Part shown: positions 59,334 through 64,000 of the stretch, piece after piece
Layout of the letters: each line of letters starts with the position of its first letter
Position numbering within the stretch: position 1 is the first letter of the stretch
Source of the DNA: Piper betle
Lineage: Eukaryota; Streptophyta; Magnoliopsida; Piperales; Piperaceae
Assembly (NCBI GenBank): GCA_033002965.1
Contig: JAURVB010013945.1
Coordinates: 37,046-101,045 of the forward strand
Direction of reading: 5' to 3'
DNA: 64,000 nt
Notes under the pieces: model-generated
Seen by the model: only the letters and a program-made list of their open reading frames with translations
Databases searched by the model: none
Told to the model about the DNA's origin: nothing
Translations under genes and position numbers: made by a program

Positions 59334-61250
59334 TCTTAGCAAGAAAAAACGGTTAAAAATTGAATTCCGAGTAAAAATCGGATATGTATCCAACAAAATA
59401 CTTTAAAAAATTACATCATTATAATCTATCTCCTTATTGAAGGGTACTTTTTATCTAAAATCAGAATTCATCTCTAACATAGATATTGGCTAATATTTTA
59501 AAAACAAGAGTACCAAAAATCATTATAAAAGTAATGTAAAAATATATACATATATACCAAATCTTTACCGAGGAATCTTGTATATTATTATTTTTCAAAG
59601 GTAATTTCCATATACCACACAACCCCTAACCCCCACGCTCACAGTTTCACCCAACACACACAACAGATCCCATGAGACATTGAACCCCTGCGCCCCTCCT
59701 CTGAGACAACCTATGGATCTTATGCCAGCCCCCTACATTTATCGGCTAGTAGGTGGACATAAACAATGTGGCCCTATAGCCACCAATCATTCAAGAAGAA
59801 AAATCCTAAAACAAAATCTGTAATATAATTATTTGTGTCCAGAGTGTCTTGAAGGTTTTTGATACAAAAGAAATATTTTGTCGTGTTTTAAATCTTTTTT
59901 CTGTCTAATTAATATCCGTTTTAGATTGCATTTTAAGTCTTTTGTCTCAACTAGCTTTAGCTGTTAAATATATTTGAAGATTAGAGAGAATTGTTTGAAC
60001 ATTCTTTCTCCACTAGTATTACGGCATTGTCATTGGTCATCTATGTCAAAACTTTTGTCACGGTCATCGTCGTTCCGGGTTTGGACTAAACCGAAACTAA
60101 AACTATCGGATGAAAAGCCCAGGTTTTACAAAATGGGTCTAATCTGATGTCCATATAAATAAATGGCCCTGCTGAGTCATGGGTGTAGGAACTGCACCAT
60201 GTCTTTGTCAACTACCCCTCATATATATATATATATGATGTCACTGCAACTTATTATCGTTCCTCCTAATTGGCCTCACTTTCTGACCATGGTCAAATTG
60301 ATTTCCTTGATAAGGTTGTCCAATGGACTGTCAGATTGAGCATTATCTATTTGGAATAATTAATTTCTTACTCCAACTAAGCTTGAAAAGAAAGGCTGCC
60401 CGTGGCTCAATGGCATGAACGCGAGAGAGTGGTCTCAATGCAGACCACTGGTGACCGCTGGATGCATTTAATTTTCTGGTCCATACATGTATATCTACTC
60501 TTAGCATGAAAAACAGTTAAAAATTGAATTCCGTGTAAATTTTCGAATATGTATCCAACAAAATACTTTAAAAAATTAGATCATTATGATCTATCTCCGT
60601 ATTGAAGGGTAGTTTTTATCTAAAATCAGAATTCATATCTGACATAGATCTCGGCTAATATATTAAAAACAAGAGTACCAAAAATCATTATAAAAGTAAT
60701 GTAAAAATATATTCATATATACAAAAATCTTTACCGAGGAATCTTGTTTATTATATTTTTTCAAAGGTAATTTCCATATACTCCTCCCCCCAACCCCCAC
60801 GCCCATACACTCACCCAAACACACAACCGCTTCCATGAGGCATTGAACCCAATCCCCCGCCCCCAATTGGAATAATTATTTTATTCCTCCAACTAAGCTT
60901 GAAAAAGAAAGGCTGCCCGTGGATAAATGGCATGAACACGAGAGAGTGATCTCAATGCAGACCACTGGTGACCGCTGGATGAATTTAATTTTGTGGTCCA
61001 TACGCGAGAGAGTGGTCTCAGTTCAGACCACTAGATTACCGTTGGATGCATTTAATTTTGTGGTCCACACGTATATATCTACTAACCTTTAAAAAGTAAT
61101 GTAAAAATATGTACATATAAAGGAATCTTGTATATTATTATTTTTCAAAGGTAATTTCCATATACCACACACCCCCTAACCCCCACGCCCACACTTTCAC
61201 CCAACACGCACAACACTGACCTTACACACAACAGCTCCCATGAGGCATTG
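58956..61250. repeat. Tandem alpha units with intervening block
   Basis: Alpha units at about 59140-59700, 60340-60850 and 60860-61250. The first is followed by a partial R (59715-60065). A piece of the 5980-6310 block (60070-60340) then leads into the second alpha. The arrangement suggests unequal exchange between alpha units. A (TA)n run of 45 bases is at 59288-59332. Confidence 0.65.
59288..59332. repeat. (TA)n microsatellite, longest in window
   Basis: 45 bases of alternating TA within an alpha unit. Other alpha units have short TA runs or none at this position (9768-9779, 54482-54489). Confidence 0.95.
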
Positions 61251-63999
61251 AACCCCTGCTCCCCACCTCTGACCCAACCTATGGATCTTATGCAAGCCCG
61301 CTACATTTATTGGCTAGTAGGTGGAGATAAACAATGTGGCCCTATAGCCACCAATCAATCACGAAGAAAAATCCTAAAACAAAATCTGTAATATAATTAT
61401 TTGTGTCCAGAGTATCTTGAAGGTTTTTTATATGAAAGAAATATTTTGTCGTCTTTTAAATCTTTTTTCTGTCTAATTAATATCCTTTTTAGATTGTATT
61501 TTAAGTCTTTTGTCTTAACTAGCTTTAGCTGTTAAATATATTTGAAGATTAGAGAGAATTGTTTGAACATTCTCCACTAGTATTACGGCATTGTCACAGA
61601 TCAACCGTGTCAAAACTTCTATCACGGGTCATCAGGGACAAATATTTGTAACTTCGGATTAACAAGTGTTGGCGAATGATATCAAAGTATATAAGTAAAT
61701 GACTTTGAATCGAATAACTCACATAAAACACTAAATTGAACTTGTTAAACACAAGTGCTATGTGTGAGGAATGTGATCAAACACTTAGAATACACAAAAT
61801 CAATTACTAAAACATATATGCAAAGTAAAGAGAATAAGGACGAAGAATCAAACACAAAGCAAGCAATGAACTTTTAAAGAGTTTAAGAGTCTCCTAACTT
61901 CACTGTGTCAGACCACTCATCTACCTTGTACAAGCTCGCCACCAAACCAAAGTAACAACCATCACTTGCTTCTTACAAGTTCTCTGCCGGGTCTAGGCAA
62001 TTAACAACATACTCCAATGCCTTGGAACAACACCACTGAAGCCAGGTACTCCTTACAACACCTTCACCCAATCTCCAAACAATCTTAAATTTTATAAGAT
62101 GTCCTGAAAAAGATCAATCGTTTAATCTATTACAACATTCACATACAAAGCGGCTCTTGATCTTGCACCTTTCACTTTTGAGCACTTTGAATCTACTTCA
62201 TTAGTCTTCAAATCCTAACCCATGATGTAAACAATAGAAAGAAATATGTGCATGTTAAGAAATATTTATTTCTAATCTAAAAAAATGTCCCTCTCGTTGG
62301 AGAGAAAGGATATTACCATGAAAACTTCTTGGCACAATTTTGAAGATAGAAGAGGGCGCCTTCTAGCTTTGAAATAAGTAGAAGAAATAATAGCAAGAGG
62401 GGAGAAGATAAGGATTTTGATGGAGAAAGATTTTTTTACTTTGAAAAAAGTTTACAAAGCGGATGTTACAAAAATTGGAGACAGGAATTGCTAAGTGAAA
62501 AACTGAATTTTTAGTGGGTAGCAAAACTTATGAAAGAAATGTGGAAAGAATGATTAGTGGGCAGAAGGGAAATTAAGCTGGTTTAAATTTCGCTACGACT
62601 CAAGAATTCTATTTTCTCATTGGTGAAGTATTTTTTTGTTGCGGGATCATTTGCTGTCTTAGCTTTCGACCATGTATTTTGAGATGCTATCGTATGACAA
62701 TTATAAACTTGGCAAAGATTCAATTTATGAATGGGATGATTCAAAAATCTATATTGTTAAATTGATTGAGGGACGTACAATTTTTAATCCAAATTTCTAG
62801 ATATCCAAATGTAAAACTTGAGCATTTTGCCGGACATTTTTAGCGCCAGTTTAGTTTTGATCCCAACCCAGTAGCTTTAACCGGTCTTCTTTTCATGTGT
62901 TGATGTATGTTTGTATGCTTTGTGAGCCGGGGCACGGGCTTTCAGTGTTAGACACACCCAACGAAAAGCACGTAGCCATGACTGTGAAGTGTATCTTTAT
63001 TTTGGATCTTGTCAGATTGCATGTAAATGTTAGGACTAAGTGCCTTGCATGTCTAGATTACTTTGTCGTGTGTTTGAAACCTTTTTTGATGATTCTAGTC
63101 CCTGCAGAACCCATGGTCGCCCTAGGGTGTAAACCCCAAAGTGCGGCGCAACCTGCACCTAGCACAAGGGCACCCTCCTAGTGCCCTTGTGCTAGCCCCT
63201 TTAGGGTATGGGTGCATGGGTACTCAGCCATATCATTATCTCTGATTAGATTGTCGAAGCATATCATTTATCCATATATAGATTGTCATACTATTTTATT
63301 TGATCCTAGTATAGATTATTGGACTATTACATCAGATCAGGGTTCACAACGTGCCTCACATTTATATTTTAATGCCTTGTGAGTATATTTGATTTGTAGC
63401 ACTCTTATTCATGGGTACGAGTTGACCCACTTGCCCATTTATTGTATGAGTAGTTATTTTTCAAACCAGTAATCAATATATTTAATTCTTAACGGATTTC
63501 TTATATATATAGGTGAACTTCCTTGTGATGACTGGCATGGGCGGAAGGGTCAATGGACCCGTAGTGGGGGACATTGTTAGTTTTACCGTGATGTTTCATG
63601 TGAGAACTATATCTATCATATTATGAAATTGTATGATTATAAGGGTTCAGACCCTGAATAGAATTTTTAGCATGTATGTGATAACTAGAGTTTGGATTCT
63701 TTGTCTATGTGCGAGTGTGTCTCCTTTATTATTATTATCTCCATATCATGCAAGGTGATAACTTGGGGTCAATATTTAACGGTCTGTTAAAGGTGTGTAA
63801 GCCTCAAAGTCTCGAAACTTATGATAGAGCACGTCAGTGCACGCTAAACTTATTTCGTTGTAGTTGTATGTGTATTAAAGCAACGTGGATTGGATGAGCA
63901 TATAGGTCATACTGCATGTAGATTCAAATATTTGGGTATGATGCTCAAGCACTTGAAGAATACCCTATATTGGTAGTTAATTGTAATGCATGCACCGGG
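61251..63999. repeat. Dispersed repeat family R, copy R5 (runs off the edge)
   Basis: From GACCCAACCTATGGATCTTA through ACTCCAATGCCTTGG (empty copia site, one change), the small ORF at 62672 and the GACACACCCAACGAAAAGCA block to GGTAGTTAATTGTAATGCAT at the right edge. It includes the segment absent from R1 and R4, so it is of the R2/R3 type. Confidence 0.65.
62672..62800 (+). pseudogene. Small conserved ORF fossil in R
   Basis: 42 residues: MYFEMLSYDNYKLGKDSIYE, then WDDSKIYIVKLIEGRTIFNP and NF, TAG. Equal in length to that at 23054-23182 with five or so amino-acid differences. Function unknown. Confidence 0.35.
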
Positions 64000-64000
64000 T

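Overview
The window looks like nuclear DNA of a flowering plant, from a repeat-rich, gene-poor region. It holds LTR retrotransposons, a CACTA-type terminus, (TA)n microsatellites, intron-bearing gene remnants and small AT-rich insertions. I see no bacterial-style operons, rRNA, CRISPR array or intact long host gene. The only recognisable host-type genes are broken copies of a small secreted cysteine-rich protein resembling Bowman-Birk protease inhibitors. That family is best known from grasses and legumes, but I cannot name the species.

Layout. 1-2278 is the 5' part of a minus-strand Ty3/gypsy element (Tekay/Del-like: LTR ending GGGGTGTTACA, then a degenerate tRNA-Met primer site). 2279-6844 is duplicated low-complexity sequence with a CCCTCC-rich island and a possible hAT end. 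6845-9628 is a 2.8 kb solo LTR of the same gypsy family, inserted in a tandemly repeated unit (alpha). 9629-16410 is a long dispersed repeat (family R), split at 10843-14359 by a Ty1/copia element with both LTRs and a 5-bp target duplication. 16411-21600 holds fossil ORFs, an inhibitor exon, a gypsy LTR fragment, a CACTA-like 3' end and a broken inhibitor gene. 21600-30361 has three more R copies separated by AT-rich sequence and a CGATT-rich, GC-cored segment.

32130-37860 is a tandem cluster of inhibitor-like pseudogene units on the minus strand. The first unit is split by a 1.68 kb foldback element (32856-34533) whose centre is a series of short palindromes. The next unit preserves the empty site. 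37859-43618 is a gypsy LTR into which a second, oppositely oriented solo LTR of the same family inserted, leaving a TAGAT duplication and a large inverted arrangement. 43619-47590 repeats 17080-21600, including the CACTA end and the inhibitor gene. 47945-54320 repeats the gypsy LTR and flank of the first 3 kb twice. 54330-63999 has two more alpha/R copies and a third CACTA-end copy.

The window is thus a mosaic of at least three segmentally duplicated blocks carrying the same nested insertions. The items most worth following are the foldback element with its hairpin-repeat core, the decaying inhibitor cluster with an altered reactive loop, the nested inverted LTR pair, and the 93-bp minisatellite inside the gypsy LTR. 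Identifications rest on reading motifs and comparing copies by eye; no database search was possible.
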